NCBI GenBank assembly: GCA_025201345.1
Contig: JAIXMG010000010.1
Coordinates: 620,001 to 684,000, forward strand
DNA: 64,000 nucleotides
Reading direction: 5' to 3'
DNA from: Thamnidium elegans
Taxonomy: Eukaryota; Mucoromycota; Mucoromycetes; Mucorales; Mucoraceae
This document shows, piece after piece, positions 9,277 through 19,940 of this stretch. Made by a program: the position numbers and the translations under genes. The notes under the pieces were generated by a model, which saw nothing but the letters and a program-made list of their open reading frames with translations, was not told where the DNA came from and did not search any database. Every line of letters starts with the position of its first letter. Positions within the stretch are counted from its first letter, which is position 1.

Positions 9277-12200
9277 TTATTTAAACTTAATAGTGAAACC
9301 TTGAGTTAAATCAATGCTAGCATTTTCAATAACAGCAGCGCCATTGGCTTGCTCCAATTTCAAATCGGTTTTACCAATACGAGCGCTAGAGAGTTTAGCA
9401 GCAGCCTTACCAATGATGGTAATAGTGCTAATCTTTTGAGGGCTACCATATTCAAAGCTACCTGTAGCAGTCAATTTCTTGTTCTTGTAAGTGAATGTAA
9501 CATCGGAAGAGCTTTCAACCTTTAATGAGTCACCATCATCAATATAAAGTCTACCAGTAGACTGATCCTTTTCATCAAGAGCGATAATAAGGTTATAATC
9601 GGTTTCGTAAGTTTCATCGACAGTGTATTTAGGTGTCTTGGTAGGAATAATGGCACCACCTCGAATATGAACAGGAATATGAACCAAAGGAGCATCAAGA
9701 GTAACATCTTGTGTACCTGATTTGACAGTAATAGATTCATAAGTGTACCAATCATACCAAATACCCTTGGGGAATTGAGCATCAACAGTAGTCTTTCCTT
9801 CATCAAGAACAGGAGAAAGAAGAATATCAGTACCGACCAAGATTTGGACATCATTAGAAGCGAGTTCGTTTTGGTTAGGATACTCGAAGATAAGAGAACG
9901 CCAGACGCCAGTACCCAAACGGTTAGATTCTTCAAAGACAGTGTAGATGTAAGGAAGTAAAGCATAACGAACACCAAGAGCTCTACGAGAAGCTTCAGCA
10001 GTGCTTTCCCAAAGATAAGGTTCTTGATCGGCTTGTCCAATAGCGTTGTGGTTTCTAGCGAAAGGATAGAAAGAACCGATTGCTTGCCATCTGGTACATA
10101 ATTCTTCAGTAGTGTTTTGGTTGAAACCGCAGACATCAGCACCGGAGTAAGTAATACCAAATAATTGCATACTGAGAACAGTGGAAAGGGAGACCTTCAA
10201 GTAGCCCCATAATGAATGGTTATCACCTGTCCAGTGACCAACGTGAGTACCAGAACCAATGAAACTAGAACGAGTCAATACAAAAGGACGAGCGTTTTCT
10301 TTATGTTTGATCATGGCCTATATAAATACACATTATAAGTTTATACTCAAGGGGAAATGTGATGAAGGTGGGGGGGGGGATACTTACATTACGAGTAATA
10401 TAACTCTCAGCATGTCCATAAAGGTTGTGAATATCATAATGAGGAATACCACCATGATGAACAGCAGTCATAGCTACAGTGACTTCAGAAAGGTTACCTG
10501 CACCGTTATTGATAGCGTACTTGGGATAAAGCAGGTTACGGGTTTCACCAGCAGGGTTACCCATGGCAATCAAAGCAGCTTCTTGATCAGCGTGGTTCTT
10601 TTCTTGAACATCTTGAGGCAAGTCCCAACGATAAGGTTGTTTTCCAGCATCGACCTTTCCAGAGCCACAAGAGCCCAAACAGAAACTAGCGGGTTCATTC
10701 ATATCGATCCAAAGGCCATCCAAGTCAAGAAGAGCAACCCAATCAACGATTTCTCTAGTCCAGTACTCAGTAGCATTAGGATGCCACCAATCAGGGAAGG
10801 TGGTATAGCCTGGCCATACTTGGCCAATGTAATCTGTGCCATCAGGGTTCTTGATAAAGACATCCATCTCTACACCACGAGTATAGGTAGAGTAAGAAGT
10901 ATTTGCGCTGATTGCAGGATCAACCATAACAACGTACTTTTGCTTGTTTTCATGAAGGTTTTTACCTAAAGCAATCATACGGTCCAAAGGAAATTTAACA
11001 TTATCAACAGTGAAATCTTTTGTTTCATCCATATAATCAATATCAACCCAAGCAGTCTCAACTAAAAATAAATGTCATCAGCATATATGTATATATATAT
11101 ATATATATTTTTTAAAAAAAAAACTTACGAGGAATATTAGATTCCTTATATCTTCTAACAACAGTTTCAACGGCTTCGATATCTTTATAGCCATAACGAC
11201 AATGATGCCATCCGAGCATCCAATGAGAAGGCATCATAGGCTTTCCGATCAAGTCAGTATAGGCAATACTAACATCGTTAGGCTTTCCTGATTTGGGAAC
11301 GAAAAAGTAGAAGTCGAGTACACCACCAATAACTTTATAAGTGATGCGACCTTCTGTTGTAACCACATCCATACCGTGACTGGACATAAGTAAAGCAGCA
11401 TGAGCTTTTCCGTCACGAATTTCGGTATAAAAAGGATGAGAACCATAAATATTACGGTACATACTATAAAGATAAATTAGTTTTTTTGTTTTTGTTTTGT
11501 ATATATATATAAAAATAAACTTACTCGTCTGCATTATCACGGGCAAAGATAGTTGTTACATTCTAAGTTTTTTTTGTTTTGTTACAAAGTTAGTTAAAAA
11601 GATTTCCTTTTTAGAAAAAAGAAAGAACTTACAGTGGTACGTTTGAAAGGAGCAGTAACCTCACCGAAGCCATAGATGTTGGCATCACTAGGAACCTTGG
11701 TAGAGATTTCAAGGTACTGGTCTTCAAATACAATGGGTAAAGTAGCTGTATCAAAGATGGCTATTTTATCAGATTTACGAACGACTTTAAATCCGAAAGG
11801 CTTAGCAGTATACAAGAAGTCGTAATTGGTATACTTGGCGTAAGAAGATAACTTGGGTCTTTCAAAACCTAATGGAGAGTCAGGAACAAGAGGTTGCTTT
11901 CCAGCTTTATCTGAAATCTATATATTATATGGTTAATATATTTATAAGTATGTTGTATGAAAAAAAAAAAGATGTCTACCTTGACGTGAAGTCTGTCCTC
12001 GGTTTCGTATTCAACATCAACCAAAAGTTCATTAACGGTCTTACCAAACATATCAACACCCTCATCGCCAGAATTGAGGATGAGAGGAATTTGAATTCCA
12101 GATTTTGTTTTGGAGGTCTTTCCGTTAACCTTATAACCAGGAGCGGAAGAGCTTACGGCTACAATAAAGTACTACCATTATTATACATAAAAAAGAAAGA

Positions 12201-12301
12201 CGCATTTAAATAAAAGTACCGTAGGTAGCCTCTGACTGACAGAGTATGCTAGTAGAGAAAGTAAGTGCAATAGCAACAAAGATAAAGGAAATCTTTGTCA
12301 T
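9277..12301 (-). CDS. Glycoside hydrolase family 31 alpha-glucosidase, secreted
   Basis: Seven exons on the minus strand: 12220-12301, 11980-12158, 11633-11917, 11525-11562, 11129-11463, 10388-11061 and 9277-10317; 877 residues, typical for fungal GH31 maltases. A signal peptide opens the protein (MTKISFIFVAIALTFSTS). The GH31 N-terminal beta-domain is followed by the (beta/alpha)8 barrel. The nucleophile is Asp426 in GLWIDMNEPAS and the acid/base Asp563 in HVGHWTGDNHS. The family releases glucose from the non-reducing ends of maltose, starch oligomers or related alpha-glucosides; secretion indicates extracellular or wall-associated digestion. The 38-base exon 4 is easily missed. It converges on the ArfGAP gene, with 252 bases between the stops containing two long poly-A runs. 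Confidence 0.93.
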
Positions 12302-13624
12302 TGTTAATTATTCTATAAAAATATAGTATTAATAAAAAAAGAATAATACCGAAAATATGCGCTCATATTTATATCAAAAACTAGTACGTAAAACTGGTAA
12401 GAATGTACGCGGATACAGATGAAACGTTATGTTTTCCCGGTCTGACAAAGAATTTTTTTTTTTCGTTTTGCAAGCTCTTCAAAGTATAGCGTACTTTAAG
12501 ATCATATATTGATTCTGTGAAACAGGCAAAAAAGTATTTTACCAGTTTCCCGACCCAAGGTTTTTTTTTTTTTTTTTTTCTTTCGGGGGAACAAAATGTA
12601 ACCTACGCAACCTTTATGATAGGTTAGGCGTATCCACATGGATCTTCTTTCCCTCTCTGTCCGCTTTAACTTTAGAAACAAAAGAAGATTACTGCTACAA
12701 GTACATATTTATAAAGTTTTTTGTTTTTTGTTTTGTTAACATGTTGCATATTTTAATTAAAAAAAAAATACCATAAAGCCGAACGCTAAAGAATTATGAC
12801 AACAATAACAAAATAATTTATTTTGACGTATATCAAAAAAGATAAAACGTAGATTATATAAAATACATAAAAATGTAAAAAAAAAATACACACGATATAT
12901 TTTTCAGCAGGTGATATGAAGATACTTACCGCTTTTTGCATGATCAGTGTAAATTTAATTTAGTAAAATTCTATTGCTCCCAGTATTTAAAAACATTTAA
13001 GCATTTTCTCCCGGAGGTACAATTAGCATATATGATCATCTGCCTATCATGAAGAAAGCGGGAACTTTTTTTTTTTTTTTTTTTTTTTTTTCAGTGAGTA
13101 CGCGGTATGGACTTCATTATGGCTCTTTGATTTGTGCTTAGTTTTTTTTAAGGTACCGTGAGTATAGGTCGGTAAGGTAAAGGAAAACGGAAATTCTGTA
13201 TTTTTTTTTTATTCATACTGAAAAATAATCATCAGTCAAAATCTTGGTGCATCAAATATCTGAATAAGGCATTTTAATCCGGATATACGTGATAGGATCC
13301 ATAACGTTCATGACGTTATATACCATTGTTACATACATCTTTCATTTCTGTTGCACTCTTTACCCAGTCTACATGTCAGTAACCATAGTAAGTTCCCCCC
13401 CCCCGTAATTACCGTAATAAAAAATGCCCCACAAAATGAAAACGTTTTTCAAATTGAACTGCAGGTACATAATTTCAGTGATACAATAAATAAAATGTAA
13501 ACATAAAACTATACTATTTACAGAAAAAAAAAAGAAAGAAGGCCGTTTCGTGTGGGAGTGTAACATCCCGCGAAAACTTAGTTTATTTTCTTAAAAAAAA
13601 AAAAAAAATGGATAAAATATTTTT
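12302..13624. other. Intergenic DNA with alpha-glucosidase promoter
   Basis: Between the start of the GH31 gene and the stop of the Bzz1-like gene. It holds several poly-T tracts (about 12560, 13066-13091, 13201) and no coding-like ORF. The GH31 promoter must lie at its left end; no glucose- or starch-response element is recognised. Confidence 0.4.
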
Positions 13625-16296
13625 CTAGGCTGCATCGACATAGTTGGCAGGGAATATACCAGACTGGCCATTTAATGTACCTTCCCACCATCCACTATCA
13701 TCCTTATTCGTAACAATAATCATATCGCCTTGTTTAATATTCAATTCCTCTACATTCACCGCTTCAAAATCATACAGAGCCACTACAGTCTCATTTGTAG
13801 TAGTAGTAGTAGTAGTAGGAGGAGGAGGTGGCGGTGATGGTGAAGCAGTCATATTAGGTGTCGAAGGTAAATCTTGGTAAGCAGGTTGTTTTATAATAGG
13901 AGCATCATTATCATAAACAACATCTTCTTCAGTAGTATAAGTAACCGAACGACCATCATCCAAATATTCTACATAATTAGCAGGAATCAATCCAATTTTA
14001 TTTCCAAGTTGAGCTTTAATCCAACCTGAACCATCGTCATGTTCAACAATATGTAATAAATCGCCTTCTGCTATACTTAATTCGTCTGCGTTTTGAGCTT
14101 CGTAGCTGTACACAGACCGAAGCTCTGCTCCTTCTACTGCACTTGGTGGCGTGTATGTGTTATTGGGCGTTGTAGGCGCTGTAGATGCAGCACTTGCTGG
14201 AATTGAGCGCGGTTGTTCGTTGATACTTGGCTTTCTAGCAGATCTGGTGCCGGGAACAGATAATATAGAGGCGCTAGAGGATATGGTGGGTTGTGGGTTG
14301 ATTTGACCTTTTACTTTGCTACAGTTGGGTGCAACCTTCATTTCACATTTGGCATGACAGTTGAATCCACATGACTTACATGTAAACCCTTTATTGGATA
14401 TTCCCCACATTGTTCCTTTACAATAGTCGCATGATGTTGGTATAGTGAATGACGAAGATTTAAAGTCGTGACTTTGTGCTCGTAATCCATCATCTATTTT
14501 TTTTTTTTTTTTTTTAATTTTCCAGATATTTCAGGCCTTTTTTTTTTTATATGTTTACTTTAACTTACCACCAATATTTCGTATAATTAAATCCACTTCA
14601 CTCTTTGTTCTAACCTTTTGTGTTGATAATAATGTAATGTCTCTAATGAGTTCCATCAATTTCTATTATATAAATTATGTATAAGTATATATATTTTTTT
14701 CTCAATTAGTTTTAATTTACCTCCTTTGATTTATCGTAATCCAGGGAAGCCTTATTCTCTATGGATCCCACCAAAGATTCTATTTTATTTAATTCAGTCG
14801 ATTTCTTTGACAAGTCATCTGCCAAGACATCCAACTGTTTACGATCCTTCATCAATTTATTATTCAAGAAAATCACTGCTGCCTCATTCGCCACTAAACT
14901 ATCATCCTACACTAAAACTGATAAATATATACATCTTTTTCCAAAAAAAAAAAAGTACTTACTCTATCAATAATTGTTTCTGCAGCATGTACACCACCAT
15001 TCCAAGGCAAAAAGGTAAACTGAACATTAGCAGCTCTTTCGGTTGGGTCCATGTTACCTAACGCACTTCGAATAAACACACCTGCATCCACTTCAGGGTC
15101 CAATGACTCTATCGAGACCAAACTATCATCATGGCATTTTTGTACTGTAGTTAATAATTTGGATTCAAGGTCAATATATTTTTTCAAAATGGATTTTAAA
15201 GCTAATATACGAGCAGCGTCTAACTCTTGCAAGTGCTTTTTATACGTAATTAGTTTCAGCAGCAAAAAAAAAAAAAAAGAAAAAAAAAAGTATGACTTAC
15301 ATCTGCCAAGATAGGAATATCTTCTTCAAAATACTTGGATCTCTCTGCATTTGCAACACCAATAGACAGTAAGTATAAATTCTATATAAATTACACGCCA
15401 AGAAAAAAAAAATGTTAAGAAAAGATAATTAAGCCAAGCGATTCCTTATACCTTTTTATTATCGCAGTCTAAAAGAGCATTTTCTAATTGTCTTTGAACC
15501 TTTTTAAAACGAAAGTCAATCTTACTACGTTAAAAACTCGCTAAAAGAAAATTAACTTACTTTATCTTGATCTCCAGTTTTATTTAATTTCGCCTTTAAA
15601 TTTTCTATTTCAATGCAAGATTCATCGTATAATTGTTTTGCTTTATCCTTTTCAGCATAAGTTTTGTCTCTTTCATTTTTTAACTTCTGATAGAACGTAG
15701 CATGCTATTTACTTTTCAGTTTTAAAAAAAAAAAAGAAAAAAAAGGAGGACAAATTAAAAACTGTTTTACCTTTTTTTTAGCATCATCTTTTCTTACAGC
15801 TGCACCTCTTAATGAATCCACCACCATATTATTTAAATCATCTACCAATTTGAGTCTACTTTTAGCAACAAGTGAAGTTTGGTTTAAAAGTTGACACCAA
15901 GCAGAAGAAGTCGTACTAAAAATTATTCATATTCAGCATACATACATACATACACACAAAAAAAAAGGAGAGTATACCTTGAACTATCTTCCCAATCCCA
16001 CTCGTCTTGTTGTGTATCTCCTGGTGTAGATACGTTCCTTTTATTGGTATTTGACTTGTATTTTCTGGTAAGGTTATCGAGCTTTTGAGCATATTCACGT
16101 TCAATACTGCTCTTGTCTTTTATAAAGCTACGAAACTGAGTTAAAGAATGAATACCATCGCCAACATAAGTTAATATGGAGGGTATTTGGTCCTTTTTTT
16201 TTTTCGCGAATAAAAGATTAGGTATGTGTAGAGATGTTTAATAATAATAAAAAAAAAAGTATTTTATTTTACTTTTAGGTCAGATCCAAACGTCAT
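13625..16296 (-). CDS. BZZ1: Bzz1-like F-BAR / C1 / double-SH3 protein
   Basis: Ten exons on the minus strand: 16273-16296, 15978-16192, 15771-15915, 15561-15704, 15452-15499, 15301-15381, 14963-15235, 14721-14906, 14569-14662 and 13625-14493; 692 residues. An N-terminal FCH/F-BAR coiled coil is followed by a C1 zinc-binding domain (HDFKSSSF, CDYC, CKSCGFNCHAKC), a Ser/Pro linker and two SH3 domains (one with ALYDFEA...GWW.G..FPANYV at the C-terminus). This order is that of yeast and fission-yeast Bzz1, which binds membrane at endocytic sites and recruits and activates the WASP-Arp2/3 machinery. Its partner WASP is encoded at 53568-54969 in this window. The 24-base first exon is short but gives the usual F-BAR N-terminus. 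Confidence 0.9.
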
Positions 16297-16551
16297 TTCT
16301 TGTTATTTTTTAATATATAAAAAAAGAAGGGAAAAAAAACTAAAAGATAAAAATAAAACCCCATATTTGGTTTTATCGTACCAAGACCAATTCAATTGGC
16401 GGAGATAATGAAAAGTATTTAAAGGCATATGTTATCACAAAGAGTCAAAATGGTTCATTTATAAGGAATATATGATGAAAATAGCCGATAAAATATAAGT
16501 TTTGCTAATTTGAAGCCTAGAGAATAAACCAAACGGAGTAATGGGGTGCTA
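16297..16551. other. Upstream region of the Bzz1-like gene
   Basis: AT-rich promoter/leader region of the minus-strand Bzz1-like gene; no specific element recognised. Confidence 0.35.
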
Positions 16552-16884
16552 TTAAGTAAGAATTTTATTGTTCCATATTCCCTCACAGTTTTCAATTCTT
16601 CCACATTTAAGACATTTTGGTTGTATACAATACATTATATTTAGCTTTCCAAGGCATGTTTTGTTTCCGCAGCCCTTACAATATCTAGTTCTGGTAATAG
16701 ACGGGTGAGCGTTGATCAAATTATTAGTTGAAGGCATTGGATATGGATGGAATTGTTGGAACGGTTGTCTATGATATGAGCTAGAGGAAAGATGTACTTG
16801 TTTGCTGGAAAATTCACCGATATGAATAACTAAAACAATTGGCAGGATATCTTCATGGTCAAATAAATTTAATACATATTTCAT
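16552..16884 (-). CDS. Small ORF with Cys-rich zinc-knuckle-like tail
   Basis: 110 codons from an ATG at 16884. The N-terminal half (EDILPIVLVIHI) reads like a folded-domain strand. The C-terminal half has ordered Cys (CKGCGNKTC, then C...CLKCGRIENC) resembling a small zinc-binding module. No family was recognised with confidence. It stands alone in gene-poor DNA and may be the truncated remnant of a dispersed multi-copy fungal family rather than a functional gene. Confidence 0.3.
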   Translation of the reverse strand: MKYVLNLFDHEDILPIVLVIHIGEFSSKQVHLSSSSYHRQPFQQFHPYPMPSTNNLINAHPSITRTRYCKGCGNKTCLGKLNIMYCIQPKCLKCGRIENCEGIWNNKILT

Positions 16885-18087
16885 TATTCGTCCTATAAAT
16901 TCATACGAAACTTTTTTTTCTGGACTTCTATGACAATTGGTGCAAGATTCTGTAAAATGTGTTTCTTTTGGTTCTCAAAGCAATTTCTTTCTTATAAAAA
17001 AAAAGAAAAGAAAAAAGTTCACTCTGATACTAACAGGACAACAACTACGAGAAGACGGAAACACGTCTGGTCCCATCCGCTCAGTTTTCATCTCTGCGAC
17101 CCCCCCCCAGCTACTGTACGGTACATGCCCAGACGATCTTAATTTAGGAGCTGAGAACTGTTTCTAAATATCGCAATACAGCTGTAGCTACAAAGGGAGG
17201 ATACAACGTCCTAAGTTTGTTAAACGCAAGCACACGACAGTACTTCTCCAGTTATGAACTCCACTTGACAACTCGCAATCATGACACAAAGAGCACCTAT
17301 ATATGCGGTAAGATACACGATGAATGTAGAAACTTATAGCAGCGCTACGCCCTGATAGCCTTATCTTGTTATAAAGATATGCTTCAGTACTGATGAATCC
17401 CATGCACAGATATAGCGATCATCCCCCACCGTGACTTCAGGAAAAGGACACGCCTAAAAATACAGACCCTTCTTTCTAATATTGATTTTCATCTTCAGAT
17501 CTCCACTGATATCAGTAAATCCAACACTAGTTTCTATGATACAATACCTTTCTTCATTCTCTGTAGAGAATGACTGGGCAGTAATGTCTGTTACTACTCG
17601 AACAGTAAGTGTATTTTATTTGAGTTATATTTGAAGAGTATGAGTGCTAATATTTTATGCAGACTGACTCTTTTTCTGTCAATCTTGTGGTTGCTTTATT
17701 TTTCTCATTTTAAAAGTTATTTTTTAAAGCCTGTCCTTTGTGTCTAATTCTATTTAGTCACAATAGATCAAGGTTTAAGTTTTTTTTCGATAAACTAAAA
17801 TCATCCCAAGCAATTCTTAACAAGCATCAAAAAAAAAAAAATAACGTCTATAACCTTATTTCCTATATAAATAAAAAAGGGGTCATATTTTTTTTTTGGA
17901 TATTATGTACAGTTTTTTTTTTTTTATTATTTATTTATGTGGTGAAAAATATACACAAATGAATTAAAGAAAATAATAAGCTTTTTTTTTTAAGAAGAAA
18001 AAAAGAGGTTGTATGTGTGTGTGCGTATAAAAGATGATGATGCGCGTAAGGAAAAAAAGGGGAGGGGGGGGGGGAAGGGGATACCAA
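16885..18087. other. Gene-poor region with possible coding relic near 17470-17610
   Basis: On the plus strand near 17470-17610 two overlapping frames look partly coding (STDISKSNTSFYDTIPFF, then ENDWAVMSVTTRT) and would need a frameshift to join. This could be a decayed gene fragment. The rest is low-complexity, with poly-A/T and a G-rich run at 18060-18075. Confidence 0.3.
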
Positions 18088-19011
18088 CTAATCGTAATAA
18101 GCCGACAATTGCTCTAAAATATCTGACTGAACCATAACGAAGAAATTCATAAACTGAACATGAAGTTCCATTAACAAATTAGTTCGCAGCTCAGATAAAT
18201 GACTTCTTAAAAAGTCGACTTCCAAATCAGATGAGGTATATTGAACATTAGGTGTTCTAAACAGATCCAATGCATAATTCTTAATCCAATTAAATGTTGA
18301 AGAAACAACATCCATATCACTTCCCGTAGTAGGTGCTTGGTTTAAAAGAGATGTATTCAATAGATCCATCTTGATCATTTCCAACATTTCATAATTATCA
18401 ATTTCCTCGATTATTTTCTTTGCAACAATACCATTAAATGATGATAAAAAGGACATGATCAACTCTTCTTGTTCATCACCGTGCGTTAACAATCTAGGGT
18501 TCCAAATGGTATGCCAGTGCAACGTAATGATATTTTCAACAGCCAAGTATACTTTAGAGTTCATGGCTTGTACATGTTTACCAATTAAAGTTGGCATATT
18601 TAAAAGTTGCTTCTCTATATATATATATAAAAATCTAGGGAGTTAAATACAAGATCATATTTTTTTTTTTATGCAAAATGTTTTACCTGTAAGTGACTCT
18701 AAACCTAATAATTGGGCTTGTGCATTTAATACTCTATTCTTGCACCCTTTTGGAAGATGAATCAGGCTCAATAGTAAATCCTCACTTTCCGAATTAAATG
18801 TGGTATCGATAATTTTTTCGTAATAATCTGTAACGCTGGCGAAAATATCGTATTCTTGAGACATAAACCATTCATCTTCTCGATTGATATCATATAATTT
18901 GGTTTGGTCTTGAAAAAATGTAGTTTGCATCTTGTTTTGTAGAGGCAATGCATGGCTGGTTATAATCCAACTAGAAGTAAATAATGTTGATAAAATGAGA
19001 AAGAAGAGCAT
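18088..19011 (-). CDS. Predicted secreted helical protein of unknown family
   Basis: Two exons, 18687-19011 and 18088-18614, on the minus strand, joined in phase across a GTAAAA...ATATAG intron; 283 residues. Residues 1-21 form a clean signal peptide (MLFFLILSTLFTSSWIITSHA). The mature chain is acidic, mostly predictable as amphipathic helices, with very few Cys and no membrane segment or GPI tail. No catalytic motif or known domain was recognised. The coding-like composition, intact frame across the intron and secretion signal support a real gene. It may be extracellular or lumenal. Confidence 0.65.
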
Positions 19012-19940
19012 TTGTAAATGTAAAAAAACAAAAAAAAAGAAAAAGTATATAAAAGAAGAAGGGACGAAAAAAAAAAAATCGAGTTCGAAATACTCGTACT
19101 TTATATAACTTTTTTTTTTTACAATCCTATGATGATGCAGTTCGTGTTTTTCAAAAAAAAAAAAAAAGTGATCTTAGACAAATCATCCCCCCCCCTCTCT
19201 TCTCCCCGTAAAACGGGGTGGAGAAGATAGTTAACCGGATGAGATATGTACTGGCTAATAGGATGATAAATCGGAAACACATTAGTTTCCGGAAGAATAC
19301 CCACCGTGTAGTAAAATGGGTATTTCAATAGGAGATGATGTATATTCATATGTGTTTTATACTTGAGCGCGTTGTAATGGATATAAATGACACAAGAGCG
19401 TGCGTGTTATTATTTGTTTTTATATAAATAAAGAAAATCTTTTCTTTTATTTGTTTACATTTTTTGTTTTAATATGTATTACCTGCTTATTTTTATTTTA
19501 TTTTTCTCGTTAGCCGAGGTTGATCTGTAATGGAAAAACTTGTTTCCCTACACTTGAACGACAAGGTATTTCAACTGCGATTTAAAATAAAAGAATCACG
19601 ACAGTTTTTTTTTTTTTTTAAAAAAAAGATACATAAATCCCTTGGGATTATTTTTAGACTTTATTAACAAGTTAAAAAAAAAGAGAAAAACAAAAAAGAG
19701 AGAAGAAGCAGGGGAGAAAAGGGGTTGTTGTGTAAGAAGAAGAAGAAGGAAAGTACGGGTTGATGTAATATATATTTTAGTGTGTAGCATAAGTTTTTAA
19801 TAATTCCCTTTTAGTGATATATAAAAAAAAAAAAAAAGAATTGATGATTCATCATATAAAAAAATGATGGAAAAAAAATAAGTGTCATAAATTAGTAAGA
19901 AATGTGGGTAGCACCTAGTTGTTGGGAAATACCATTTTTT
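19012..19940. other. Intergenic DNA with a small inverted repeat
   Basis: Contains the promoter of the secreted-protein gene and the 3' flank of MMS19. An imperfect hairpin lies at about 19197-19228 (CTTCTCCCCG...CGGGGTGGAGAAG). Otherwise poly-T/poly-A runs and no coding-like ORF. Confidence 0.4.

Noticed and set aside
9277..10314. Plus-strand ORFs inside the GH31, ERG3, SKT5, helicase and other genes
   Set aside because: They are antisense or out-of-frame shadows of well-supported exons with no family similarity.
19079..19101. tRNA T-arm (CGAGTTCGAAATACTCG)
   Set aside because: The stem-loop resembles a T-arm but no D-arm, anticodon arm or acceptor stem is found upstream at tRNA spacing.
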